64,000 nucleotides of DNA, taken from Limiplasma sp036652695. GTDB lineage: Bacteria; Bacillota; Clostridia; Christensenellales; Aristaeellaceae. The DNA is taken from NCBI GenBank assembly GCA_036652695.1, contig JAVVVJ010000006.1, forward strand, positions 1 to 64,000. The letters run 5' to 3'. Made by a program: the position numbers and the translations under genes. Below the pieces are notes generated by a model. That model saw only the letters and a list, made by a program, of their open reading frames with translations. It made no database searches and was not told where the DNA came from. Below are positions 51,910-60,449 of this stretch, piece after piece. Numbering within the stretch: position 1 is the first letter of the stretch; every line of letters begins with the position of its first letter.

Positions 51910-53018
51910 CACTCCATCCCCCTAGGCGTAAAGGCGTTGATCGTTTCAATCACAAAGCGCTGCTCATCCCGCGTCATGCCGTTATACATGGGCAAGCTGA
52001 GCACCTCGCGCGCGCAACGTTCCGCGATGGGAAAATCGCCCGCGTGATGACCCAAATACGCATATGCCTGACTGAGGTGCGGTGGAATGGGATAGTGAAT
52101 GATAGAGCCAATTTCGAAACGCTTGAGGTACGCCATCAGCTCATCGCGGTGCTGCGCATGCACCACAAACTGATGCCATGTGCTGTCCGTGCCCGGACGT
52201 ATCTGCGGCAGCGCGATATCCTCGTTGTGAAGCTCCCGCAAGTACCGCTCGGCAATCTCACAGCGCTCGCGGTTGGCCTCCTCCAAATGCGTGAGCTTCA
52301 CGCGCAAAAGCCCCGCCTGTAGCTCGTCCAGACGGCTGTTGGTTCCCACAACCTCGTTTTGATAGCGCACGCGGCTGCCGTAGTTGCGGTAGGTGCGGAA
52401 GCGTTCGGCAAGCGCTGCGTCATCTGTGATGATGCAGCCCGCATCGCCAAAGGCGCCTAGCCCCTTGGTGGGATAAAAGCTAAAACAGCCCACCTGCCCA
52501 AAGGTGCCCGCCGTTTGCCCATCGCAATGCGTGCCATGCGCCTGCGCGCAATCCTCCACCACCAGCAAGCCGTGCTTGTGCGCAAGCGCCATCACAAGGC
52601 GCATGTCACAGCTCATGCCATACAGGTGCACCGGCATGATGGCCTTGGTGCGCGGGGTGATGGCCGCCTCTATCTTGGCGGCGTCAAGGTTGTCATACGC
52701 ATCCGGCTCCACAAAAACGGGCGTCGCGCCATTGATGGTAATTCCCATCACACACGCGATATAGGCGTTGGCGCAGATAATGACCTCATCGCCAGCGCCC
52801 ACGCCCAACAGCCGCATGGAAATCCACAGCGCGTCCAGCCCGCTGGCAAGCCCCACGCAATGCTTCGCGCCCAAAAAGGAAGCAAACTCCTCCTCAAAGG
52901 CGCTTACCTCATGCCCTAGGACGTACCAACCGCCGCGTAGCACCTCCAGCGCCTTTTGCTCAAATTCGGCCGCATGCAGGCCATATTGCCGCTTTAAATC
53001 GTTCGGGATGATCTTCAT
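51909..53018 (-). CDS. DegT/DnrJ/EryC1/StrS-family sugar aminotransferase (FdtB/QdtB-like)
   Basis: A 369-residue PLP enzyme. Motifs: GGWYVLGHEVSAFEEEFA, FLGAKHCVGLASGLDALW, VIICANAYIACVMGI, EDCAQAHG with cofactor-binding Asp, and FSFYPTKGLGAFGDAGCI with the Schiff-base Lys near 183. It transfers an amino group to C3 of the keto sugar made by the adjacent isomerase. Second gene of the cassette, 28 bases after the membrane-protein gene. Confidence 0.9.
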   Translation of the reverse strand: MKIIPNDLKRQYGLHAAEFEQKALEVLRGGWYVLGHEVSAFEEEFASFLGAKHCVGLASGLDALWISMRLLGVGAGDEVIICANAYIACVMGITINGATPVFVEPDAYDNLDAAKIEAAITPRTKAIMPVHLYGMSCDMRLVMALAHKHGLLVVEDCAQAHGTHCDGQTAGTFGQVGCFSFYPTKGLGAFGDAGCIITDDAALAERFRTYRNYGSRVRYQNEVVGTNSRLDELQAGLLRVKLTHLEEANRERCEIAERYLRELHNEDIALPQIRPGTDSTWHQFVVHAQHRDELMAYLKRFEIGSIIHYPIPPHLSQAYAYLGHHAGDFPIAERCAREVLSLPMYNGMTRDEQRFVIETINAFTPRGME

Positions 53019-53045
53019 CTGCCATCCGATCCTTTCGTGATTCGC

Positions 53046-54800
53046 TTACTCCGCAAGGGAGTAGAAGGTGAAGGTATGCACGCCGCCCCAATCGCTGTCA
53101 TTCATATAATCGATCTCGTCGCCAAGCTCGGCGCGCAAGTAGGCAAGCAGCGTTTCCGGCCCCGGATCCAGCACGCCGGAGGCAAAGCAGACGTTTTCGC
53201 GCAGAAAATCCGCAGCGGTAAAATGACTGCCGTCGATGCCGAAGGCTTCCATCTGTTGAAGCACGGCGGGCGAACGCGCCGTCCAGCCGCCCCAAAAAAG
53301 CAGGTTATGCGGCACGCCATGGGAAAGATCCGGAAAAAGGCGCGTATCGCCCGACAAGGTCAAGTCGTAAATAATGAGCTTGTCTGGATTGTCCAGCGCA
53401 TACTCGAACAAATCGGCATAGACGTTAATCTCCTCGCCCGGCTCATACGCCATGGGCGCGAGCGCTTTTGCCTGCGGCACGGCATACCACAGCGCGAGTG
53501 CGGCGCACAGGCAGAGCCCAGCGGCGCGCGCAGCCAGCCGCAAGCCCTTCGCCTTGGGCGTCAGGCACGCGGGCAACAGGCAGACCAGCATGCCCGCCAT
53601 CGGCAGCAGCACCATCAGCGCGGCGCGCAGTGGCATGCGACCCTTGCTGCCCAAATAGCACAGGAGCAGCAACGAAAGCAGTAGGCTCGCGCCAATGCAC
53701 AGCCCAAGCCATCGTTTGTTTTTGGGATGACCCCCAAGCCCAATGAAGCAGATCGCCGCCGCCGCCAGCAGCAGCCAAACCGTGCGCATGGCCAGCTTTT
53801 CCGTGCGCACAAACTCCGCAAGCGTATTGATGGTAAAGCGGGCGCGTCCGGCAAAGCTCTGGTCAAGCTGGCTCAAGCGCTCGGCGTAGATACGGTCAAA
53901 CGCCTCTACGGTAATGTTTTCATCCAGCATGTACCATAGATCCACCATCTGACGCTCCGCCTCGCTCCAGCCGAGCGCCTCAAAAGTTTCCGGCGAAACG
54001 CCCTTCGTGCCAACATAATCAATCACATTTGCGGTGGCATCCTGCCAAGCTAGGTGCTCGCGCATCTGGTTGCGGTCAATATCCCACTCACGCTGCGCCA
54101 TCAGCCCGCCCATCACTAGCAGCACCATCGCAAGCGACCATAAAAAAGGCTTCGCGCCCCGCCTGCCCGCGTGAAAGCGCAGCGTCCACAGCAGCAAAAA
54201 CGCCAGCGCGCAAAAAGCCAAAATCGGCAGCGCCGTGATCTGCCGCAGAGCATAGGCAAGCACCACCAAGAGGAGCGCGAGCGCCATGCCTCGCACAACC
54301 GCGCCATCGCTGGCCGCGGCATAATCAATGGATAAAATCTGCATCACAGCGGCCGTGCCAAGCAGCGCGGCTGTCACCGTAAACGTGATTTGGCAGCAAT
54401 AAGCCATCGCAAAGGCAATCAAAAAAAGAACGCTCGCCAGCAGCCCCGCCCACCGTGGATGCCCACAAAAGCACTGTAGCACGCTCTTCACCGCTACGGT
54501 GCAGCTGAGCCATAGCAGCGCAATTTGCAGCACGCTAAACCACGGCACAAGCGGAAAGGCTAAGCTCAGCCAGCGCAGGGGATATACCAAAACCGCATGC
54601 AGAAAAATATGAAACGTGGGAATCTCTCCCGTTTCATATCCCAAAAACGCACGCATGATACCCGAATCATCGTTGCCGCCAAAGCGAATGTCCGCGCCAA
54701 AAAGAAGCAAGCACAGGTAGAGCAGCGTCACCAGACCCATGGCGGGCAGCCAGCAGGCGCGGCGGTTCCGCGTTCCCGGACAGGCCTCTTTTTGCTCCAT
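53046..54800 (-). CDS. Polytopic membrane protein, GT-C-like candidate
   Basis: A 584-residue protein with many hydrophobic helices (about 12) and a soluble C-terminus of ~130 residues (EINVYADLFEYALDNPDKLIIYDLTLSGDTRLFPDL...). A large hydrophilic loop near 245-330 holds DENITVEAF. An early acidic RFGGNDDSGIMRAFLG in the first outer loop fits the acidic catalytic loop of lipid-linked-sugar GT-C transferases. It heads the operon and may attach the amino-sugar outside the membrane. ATG at 54800 follows GGAGGG; longer frames are possible. Family not recognised. Confidence 0.7.
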   Translation of the reverse strand: MEQKEACPGTRNRRACWLPAMGLVTLLYLCLLLFGADIRFGGNDDSGIMRAFLGYETGEIPTFHIFLHAVLVYPLRWLSLAFPLVPWFSVLQIALLWLSCTVAVKSVLQCFCGHPRWAGLLASVLFLIAFAMAYCCQITFTVTAALLGTAAVMQILSIDYAAASDGAVVRGMALALLLVVLAYALRQITALPILAFCALAFLLLWTLRFHAGRRGAKPFLWSLAMVLLVMGGLMAQREWDIDRNQMREHLAWQDATANVIDYVGTKGVSPETFEALGWSEAERQMVDLWYMLDENITVEAFDRIYAERLSQLDQSFAGRARFTINTLAEFVRTEKLAMRTVWLLLAAAAICFIGLGGHPKNKRWLGLCIGASLLLSLLLLCYLGSKGRMPLRAALMVLLPMAGMLVCLLPACLTPKAKGLRLAARAAGLCLCAALALWYAVPQAKALAPMAYEPGEEINVYADLFEYALDNPDKLIIYDLTLSGDTRLFPDLSHGVPHNLLFWGGWTARSPAVLQQMEAFGIDGSHFTAADFLRENVCFASGVLDPGPETLLAYLRAELGDEIDYMNDSDWGGVHTFTFYSLAE

Positions 54801-54846
54801 CCTTTGTACACCCTCCAAGCATTTTAATAATCGACAAACCATGGTT

Positions 54847-54875
54847 ATCATACCTTTTTCGGGCGCATCCGTCAA
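54847..54875 (-). promoter_or_regulatory. Promoter of the amino-sugar operon
   Basis: Minus-strand TTGACG (54875-54870), 17-base spacer, TATGAT (54852-54847), 46 bases before the membrane-protein start. It lies downstream of the pentapeptide gene, so that gene is separate. Confidence 0.65.
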
Positions 54876-54881
54876 GCTTTG

Positions 54882-55541
54882 CTATTCCACCAGCGTAACG
54901 CCTAAAAGGCCGCTCAGCTGCACAAGCTGTAAGGACGTTACGCGAAGCCCGCGAACATCCCCCAGCTCAATGGACCAGCCTCCAATTTCACAGGTGGATA
55001 CATCCAGCCCGCGCAGTGGCGTGCGCATCCACTGTGCCTGCGTGAGATCAGCCTCTAAGAACCGCATCCGCTGAAGCTTCACATTCGACCAGAGGCTTTC
55101 GCGCAGGCGGCAGCGCAAAAAAGAGCTGCGCTCCAGCTTGCTGTCCCCCACGGAAAGATAGTCCATCATGCAATCCTCGCAGCTTACGTTCATCCAAACC
55201 GCGTCGCCAAGCTCCATGCCCGTCATGCGGCAATGCGCAAACGTCACGCGCTGAAAGGTGGTGTTGTAAAGCCGAAGGTTATCCAGCTCGCATTTTTCAA
55301 AAGCACAGTCCACAAAGCTCATGCGCTTAATGGAAAGCTCCCCAAAATAGCAGTGCTCAAAATAGCATCCAGAAAACTCCAAAATGCTTCCATGAAGGCC
55401 GTCCAGCTGATCGCGCACAAAACGAAAGCCAAGCACATCCCCATCGGCAAGCAAGGCCGCTTGGGCTACTACCTGCAATGGTTGATCTTCACAAAGCTCC
55501 GCGGGCAGCTCGGGCTTTACGGGCAGCGGTTGATCGGTCAT
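54882..55541 (-). CDS. Pentapeptide-repeat-like protein
   Basis: A 219-residue protein with repeated A/C-x-F/L-x-x units such as CYFEHCYFGELSIKRMSFVDCAFEKCELDNLRLYNTTF, predicting a right-handed quadrilateral beta-helix. Five-residue spacing is clear from about 50 to 190. Cys and Met are frequent in the stacked positions. Such proteins bind or mimic nucleic acid or act as scaffolds, but the specific role is unknown. Start codon ATG at 55541; ribosome site AGGAGG lies upstream. Confidence 0.78.
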   Translation of the reverse strand: MTDQPLPVKPELPAELCEDQPLQVVAQAALLADGDVLGFRFVRDQLDGLHGSILEFSGCYFEHCYFGELSIKRMSFVDCAFEKCELDNLRLYNTTFQRVTFAHCRMTGMELGDAVWMNVSCEDCMMDYLSVGDSKLERSSFLRCRLRESLWSNVKLQRMRFLEADLTQAQWMRTPLRGLDVSTCEIGGWSIELGDVRGLRVTSLQLVQLSGLLGVTLVE

Positions 55542-55615
55542 GAAGCTCCCTCCTTACGAATCTGGAAGGTATCATAGCGTAGAATTCCACCTTCGTCAAG
55601 AAAGAAACAGCAGGA

Positions 55616-55644
55616 TTGCACCCCCTTGCCATCCATGCTATAAT
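55616..55644 (+). promoter_or_regulatory. Promoter of the phosphofructokinase gene
   Basis: TTGCAC (55616-55621), 17-base spacer, TATAAT (55639-55644), 33 bases before the start codon. Confidence 0.6.
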
Positions 55645-55677
55645 CGAACGAACAATAGAAAGGGAGGTATTCATGCG

Positions 55678-56751
55678 ATGAAAAGAAAAATCGGTATCCT
55701 AACCAGCGGCGGGGACTGTCCGGGGCTAAACGCGGCGATACGCGGCGTAGCGCGAGCCGCCTACGAGCTCTTCGACGCCGAAATCATCGGCATCCGCAAC
55801 GGTTACGGCGGGCTGATTGAGGGCGAGTATCAGGAGATGAGCAAGAAGCAGTTCTCCGGCATTCTCACCCTCGGCGGCACGATTTTGGGCACCAGCCGCC
55901 AGCCGTTCCGCAACATGCGCGTCATCGATGAAACGGGTGTGGATAAGGTTGAGGCCATGAAAAAAACCTATCGCGATTTGAAGCTGGATTGCTTGGTCAC
56001 ACTCGGCGGCAACGGCACGCATAAGACTGCGAACCTCCTAAGCGAGGAAGGCTTGAACATCATCGGCCTGCCAAAGACCATCGATAACGACATCTATGGC
56101 ACGGATTTCACGTTCGGCTTCCATACGGCTGTGGATATCGCGACCGAGGTGATCGACCGCATCCATACCACCGCTACCAGCCATGGCCGCTGCATGGTCA
56201 TCGAGGTCATGGGCAACAAGGCGGGCTGGCTGACGCTGTACGCTGGCCTCGCAGGCGGCGCGGACGTTATTTTGCTGCCGGAGATCCCCTATGATATCAA
56301 TAAGGTAGCAGAAGCGGTAGAGGTTCGCGCGCGCAGCAAAAAACCGTTCTCCATCCTTGCTGTGGCAGAGGGCGCAATGAGCGTGGAGGAGGCAAAGATG
56401 AAGAAGAAGGAACGCGAGACCTTCCGTGCCGGTCTGCCCTATGATTGCATCAGCAAGCGCATCGCGGCGCAGCTGGAGGAAATGGTGGGCGTGGAGGCGC
56501 GCAGCGTGGTGCCGGGGCACATTCAGCGCGGCGGAAGCCCCAGCGCATATGACCGCGTGCTTTCCACACAATTTGGCGTACACGCCGCACAGCTGATCCG
56601 TGATGAAACCTATGGCGTAACGGTCGCGTTAAGCGGCAATAAGATCATTCACAATCAGCTGGTGGATGTCGCGGGCGTGCCAAAGCCCGTGCCCAAAGAC
56701 GATACCGCCGTGATCACAGCCCGGCATATGGGCATCGCAATGGGTGACTGA
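55678..56751 (+). CDS. 6-phosphofructokinase, PfkA family, GGNGT/PKTIDND variant
   Basis: Phosphorylates fructose-6-phosphate. Start ILTSGGDCPGLNAA and RGG/PSAYDR blocks are typical. The donor-site region reads GGNGTHK (110-116) where ATP-dependent E. coli PfkA has GGDGS, and PKTIDND (132-138) with Lys where E. coli has Gly. In this family the Lys is linked to pyrophosphate-using enzymes and the Gly after Asp/Asn to ATP users, so the donor is ambiguous. ATG at 55678 follows GGGAGG. Length 357. A nucleotidyltransferase-like gene follows 2 bases later. Confidence 0.9.
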   Translation: MKRKIGILTSGGDCPGLNAAIRGVARAAYELFDAEIIGIRNGYGGLIEGEYQEMSKKQFSGILTLGGTILGTSRQPFRNMRVIDETGVDKVEAMKKTYRDLKLDCLVTLGGNGTHKTANLLSEEGLNIIGLPKTIDNDIYGTDFTFGFHTAVDIATEVIDRIHTTATSHGRCMVIEVMGNKAGWLTLYAGLAGGADVILLPEIPYDINKVAEAVEVRARSKKPFSILAVAEGAMSVEEAKMKKKERETFRAGLPYDCISKRIAAQLEEMVGVEARSVVPGHIQRGGSPSAYDRVLSTQFGVHAAQLIRDETYGVTVALSGNKIIHNQLVDVAGVPKPVPKDDTAVITARHMGIAMGD

Positions 56752-56753
56752 CG

Positions 56754-57209
56754 ATGGATGAGGCAAAAAAAGCCGTGTTGAGGCGCACAGCGGAGGCGCT
56801 GGAAAGCGCGGGCGTACGGTGGGTGGTTGGCGCGTCGTTGATGCTGTATTTGCGCGGCGTGCTGGACACCTTTCGCGATATTGATTTGTTTGTCAATGAA
56901 AAGGATTTTGCAAAGGCCGCCGAAGCGCTTGGCGGCTTTTGCGAAGTACGGCCTGCCAAGCAATCGGCGGTCTATGTGAGCGCAGGCTTTGCCTGCTATG
57001 CGCTGAACGGCGTGGAGATCGACCTGATCGGCGGCTATGCGATTCGCCACGCGCAGGGCGTGTATCGCTGGGAGGCAACGGCATCCGAAACGCGCGAGGT
57101 CGCTGGCGTTTTGGTGCCCATCGCGCCGCTGGAGGATTGGCATACCCTGTATAAGCTCATGCCCGGGTATGAGGAAAGGGTGAAGCAGATCGAGCGCTGC
57201 ATGGGCTAA
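56754..57209 (+). CDS. Nucleotidyltransferase-fold protein
   Basis: A 151-residue protein with the nucleotidyltransferase signature VVGASLMLYLRGVLDTFRDIDLFV (about residues 24-47), where G[A/G]S and a DxD-type pair (DIDL) would bind metal and nucleotide, and a later EIDLIGGY strand with a third Asp. Resembles AbiEii/MNT-like minimal transferases. No HEPN or antitoxin gene is adjacent. It starts 2 bases after the phosphofructokinase stop. Substrate unknown. Confidence 0.7.
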   Translation: MDEAKKAVLRRTAEALESAGVRWVVGASLMLYLRGVLDTFRDIDLFVNEKDFAKAAEALGGFCEVRPAKQSAVYVSAGFACYALNGVEIDLIGGYAIRHAQGVYRWEATASETREVAGVLVPIAPLEDWHTLYKLMPGYEERVKQIERCMG

Positions 57210-57219
57210 CGCCATTCCC

Positions 57220-58758
57220 CTATTCCAGCGAAACAAACAGCAGCAGTTCAAAGCACGGATAGCTATCGCTGGCAACCTCGGCCGCCGCCGCCCCATCCCC
57301 GCCAGTGCCCAAGGACATGCCCACGCAGGTGCCATACATCATCACTCGCTCGCCCACGGCAAAGCTTGGCTTTTCGTTGCTGGTAACCAAAATAAGGTTT
57401 GAATAGGTATCCTTGCTCTTTGCCAGCGCCATCTGGATAATCCACTCGCTCCCGCTCTCCATCACGTTTACGATATAGGCGCGGTAGCCCATCACGCGGC
57501 CTTCATAGCCCTCCATCTTTTTGACGAGATTGGTGTAGCTGGGCTTAATGGCCTGCTTGGCGAGCTGCTTGCGCATGTCGTCATCCGTCCACTTGCGCGT
57601 AAAGGTGTAGGTGATGCGGCGGTCGGCAAGCCCCTTCTTGGAGAAGGCGAGGATGACCTCATACTCCCCCTCGTTGGAAGTGTCCAAATCCAGCTTAAAT
57701 TTCCCGGCGGTCGTGACGTGCTTGGTCATGACCGTTTCGCCATTGATAAAAACCTGAATGCTCGCGCCCGGCTCGGAGGTTCCGGAAATGGTATATTCAT
57801 CGGTGCTGATTACCTTGGGAACCTCGGCATTTGTATTCACGGTGAGCAACGTGTGCTGATAGGTAACGGGATAGGCCAGCTCCATCACGTCCTCACCCTG
57901 ATTTTCGCAGGTGATGGTAATGAGGAACACGCCTTCCTTGGGCAGCTTAATGGGGAGCTTAAACTTACCAGACGCGCTCACCGTGACATCCGAAACAATC
58001 GGTTCAGGGTAGCTTAGCCCCATCACAACGGCGGTCAGCTTGACGCCCTCGGTGGCAGTGCCCGCGATATCAAAGCTCTGCACGTTGGTTTCCGTGGGCG
58101 GCGCGTCCGTGATATTCACCTTCGCGCTCGCGGCAGGCGGAAGGGGCTTGATCTCAATAAATTTGAAGCTATCCCAAAGCTTGTTAAGGCTGGTGTTATC
58201 CTTGTTGGTAATCGCGCGGCCATGAACCTGCATATCAAAGCTAATCTCATAGCCGTTGCGGATGGTGCGGCGCATCAGGCCACGATGCACGATTTCGCCA
58301 TTGTCACGCTTGCTATAGCGCAAAACCAAGAAGCGCCCATTGGGCGTGTTTTTCCAATTGGAGGTGGAATAATCATAGCCTGTGGCGCTATATTGGTTCT
58401 CTGGGTAAAAGCTCACGCGATAGCTGCCGCGCCATTCGTCGGATTGCTCGTTGACGTCAAACGTATGGAGGGCGCGTTCATCCTGCACGGCGGTCAGCTC
58501 AAAGCACGCGTCCTGCTCCTGCGTCCATGCCTGCATCAGTACGCCGCGCTCCGCAAAATCCTTGGTGACAGCGTCCACGGTTGATCCACGGGCAGCAATC
58601 CAATCCACATAGGTGTTCAGATTGGTACCAGTGAGCACAATATAGTCCTCCGGCACATCGATGCTGCCATAGATATTGTCAAACACATAGGTCTCGGCAC
58701 ACGCGGGCAGACATACCAGCAACAGCAGTAAAACCAGCCACGGTATGAATTTACGCAT
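57220..58758 (-). CDS. Secreted Ig-like-domain protein, second of a pair
   Basis: A 512-residue protein with a signal peptide (MRKFIPWLVLLLLLVCLPACA; either cleavage after ACA or lipobox-like LPAC). After a globular N-terminal domain (YVFDNIYGSIDVPEDY..., about 25-205), two Ig-like beta domains (SFDIAGTATEGVKLTAVV; YTISGTSEPGASIQVFING) follow, then an OB-like C-terminal domain (YEGRVMGYRAYIVNVMESG...). The upstream paralogue shares this layout. No enzyme motif or known family is recognised; start follows AAGGAGGG. Confidence 0.72.
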   Translation of the reverse strand: MRKFIPWLVLLLLLVCLPACAETYVFDNIYGSIDVPEDYIVLTGTNLNTYVDWIAARGSTVDAVTKDFAERGVLMQAWTQEQDACFELTAVQDERALHTFDVNEQSDEWRGSYRVSFYPENQYSATGYDYSTSNWKNTPNGRFLVLRYSKRDNGEIVHRGLMRRTIRNGYEISFDMQVHGRAITNKDNTSLNKLWDSFKFIEIKPLPPAASAKVNITDAPPTETNVQSFDIAGTATEGVKLTAVVMGLSYPEPIVSDVTVSASGKFKLPIKLPKEGVFLITITCENQGEDVMELAYPVTYQHTLLTVNTNAEVPKVISTDEYTISGTSEPGASIQVFINGETVMTKHVTTAGKFKLDLDTSNEGEYEVILAFSKKGLADRRITYTFTRKWTDDDMRKQLAKQAIKPSYTNLVKKMEGYEGRVMGYRAYIVNVMESGSEWIIQMALAKSKDTYSNLILVTSNEKPSFAVGERVMMYGTCVGMSLGTGGDGAAAAEVASDSYPCFELLLFVSLE

Positions 58759-58782
58759 TTTTACACCCTCCTTTGTTCATCA

Positions 58783-60264
58783 TCATGGAAGCAGCGAGCT
58801 CACCGTGAGCACGGGATATGCCTGTTCACCGAAGGTTTCCGCCTGCCCAGTCAGCGTGCCAATCACGCGGACGCTTTGCCCCGGCGTAAGCTCGGCGGTG
58901 CTTGCGCATAGGCAGAGCAACCGCGCACCCTCTTGCAGCTCCAGCAAGTACATGGCCTGCCCGTGCTCATACCCAAGCTGTATAACCGTACCGGCGTAGA
59001 GCACGGTGGTATCCGCAAAGGGAGCGGGATCCTTCGCCAGATCGGCATACGCGATGCTCGCGGCGGCTTTGATCGCCGCATCGGCGGTCTGCCGGCGAAT
59101 TTTGCCCTCCTGCTCCGCGCGGCGGTAGCCCGGCATCGAGGCGCGCACGGTGAACTTGTAATTGCCATCCTTTTTGGTGGTCAGCAGAATGGAAAACCTT
59201 CCGTTTTCATCCACCGTTAGGCTGGAGGTCGTTCCGCCTTTCACAACCTGCACCTCCGCGCCCGGCAGGGTAAGGCCTTCCACGGTGAACTGATCTTGGT
59301 AGGAGGTGGCGCTGAGCGTGCTCAGCACAAGCGGAAGCTGCTGCCAATCCACCATTACGGTAAAGGCAAGCTCGGTTGTAAGCTTGTCCAGCCGCACGGC
59401 GATGCCAAGCTCATTGGGCTGCCCGTTGTTCAAATTTTTCGCGGTGATGCTGAAGGAGCCATCCTCCGCGGGAGAAATGGCAGAGGATGTGTTGCCGTCA
59501 AATTTCAAACGCAGCTTGGCGGCGGGGTCTGTAGCGCCCGTGATGACAAGCTGATTGGTACCAATAACGGAAGGAATGGGATCAAGCGAAATTTGAATAT
59601 CGGAATTATCGGTCGTAACAATCGCGTTTTCGGTGCTCAGCGTGGGCAGCTCCGCAAGCATAAGCGGTTGGCTTTCTGGGGAGGGCGCGCCTAGGCGCAG
59701 CGTGCGCGAGACGATGGAATGGAGCAAAGCAAGCTCCTGTTCCCCCACCGAACGGCCTACCACATCCAGCTGGAACGAATAGATATGCCCAAAATACAGC
59801 GTATCCAGCGCAAGCGTGTTCATCGCCATTGCACCCTTGCCGGACGTTTTCAGCACGGCATAATCCGCAAGCTCGCCCGACCATTCGGCGCTGTCCGCGC
59901 TATGCAGGCGCGCAAGCGAGCGCAGTAGCGCAGTGCGAGCAGCCGCGTCCAGCTGTGAAACGTCGTTGGCCTCCAAGCCCTCGGGCGCGGGCAGAACGCG
60001 AAGGTTCACCTGCAGGCCGTCCGGGCTGAGTACCATAAGATAGCTATCATCGCTTTCCATGGCGGCAAGCGCGGTCTCGGCGCTTACGTTGAGCAGTTTG
60101 AGCGCCTCCGGCGGCATATTGCTGCGCGTAAGGCAAAGCTCCCCATCGCTGGCGGCAAAACGAACGCCTTGCGCTGGCAGGTCAATGGCGAACGCAACGT
60201 TTGCGCCCGTGAACAGTATCATGAGCGTCAAAGCAACGAATGCGGTTCGCACGGCATAACGCAT
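58783..60264 (-). CDS. Secreted Ig-like-domain protein, first of a pair
   Basis: A 493-residue secreted protein (signal peptide ending VAFA near residue 26). N-terminal region about 27-205, a pair of Ig-like domains (NQLVITGATDPAAKLRLKFDG, QDQFTVEGLTLPGAEVQVVKGG) and an OB-like end (DTTVLYAGTVIQLGYEHG..., RLLCLCASTAELTPGQSVRVIG). Same architecture as the next protein, with little obvious identity. ATG at 60264 follows GAGGAGG; an ATG upstream that contains the ribosome site is rejected. Function unknown. Confidence 0.74.
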   Translation of the reverse strand: MRYAVRTAFVALTLMILFTGANVAFAIDLPAQGVRFAASDGELCLTRSNMPPEALKLLNVSAETALAAMESDDSYLMVLSPDGLQVNLRVLPAPEGLEANDVSQLDAAARTALLRSLARLHSADSAEWSGELADYAVLKTSGKGAMAMNTLALDTLYFGHIYSFQLDVVGRSVGEQELALLHSIVSRTLRLGAPSPESQPLMLAELPTLSTENAIVTTDNSDIQISLDPIPSVIGTNQLVITGATDPAAKLRLKFDGNTSSAISPAEDGSFSITAKNLNNGQPNELGIAVRLDKLTTELAFTVMVDWQQLPLVLSTLSATSYQDQFTVEGLTLPGAEVQVVKGGTTSSLTVDENGRFSILLTTKKDGNYKFTVRASMPGYRRAEQEGKIRRQTADAAIKAAASIAYADLAKDPAPFADTTVLYAGTVIQLGYEHGQAMYLLELQEGARLLCLCASTAELTPGQSVRVIGTLTGQAETFGEQAYPVLTVSSLLP

Positions 60265-60311
60265 GAGCAAATTCCTCCTCAGCATAACAAATCAAAAGTA
60301 CCCTATTTTTC

Positions 60312-60341
60312 ATTTTATCACAAACAAGCGTGCAATGGCAA
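60312..60341 (-). promoter_or_regulatory. Promoter of the secreted pair
   Basis: Minus-strand TTGCCA (60341-60336), 18-base spacer, TAAAAT (60317-60312), 47 bases before the first gene's start. Confidence 0.5.
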
Positions 60342-60372
60342 GCAAAGCCCCGTAACAATTTCCAAACTTCAT

Positions 60373-60401
60373 TTGACCGCGTGTTCGTATGGGTGTATGA
60401 T
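60373..60401 (+). promoter_or_regulatory. Promoter of the aldo/keto reductase gene
   Basis: TTGACC (60373-60378), 17-base spacer, TATGAT (60396-60401), 48 bases before the start codon; divergent from the promoter of the secreted pair. Confidence 0.6.
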
Positions 60402-60449
60402 AGCGCTATCATCAAATGCGAAACAGCGGTGCGAAGGAGAGGAATCAGC

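Noticed and set aside
56754..57209. Nucleotidyltransferase considered as AbiE/MNT-HEPN toxin-antitoxin
   Set aside because: No HEPN or AbiEi partner gene is adjacent; it follows a metabolic gene.
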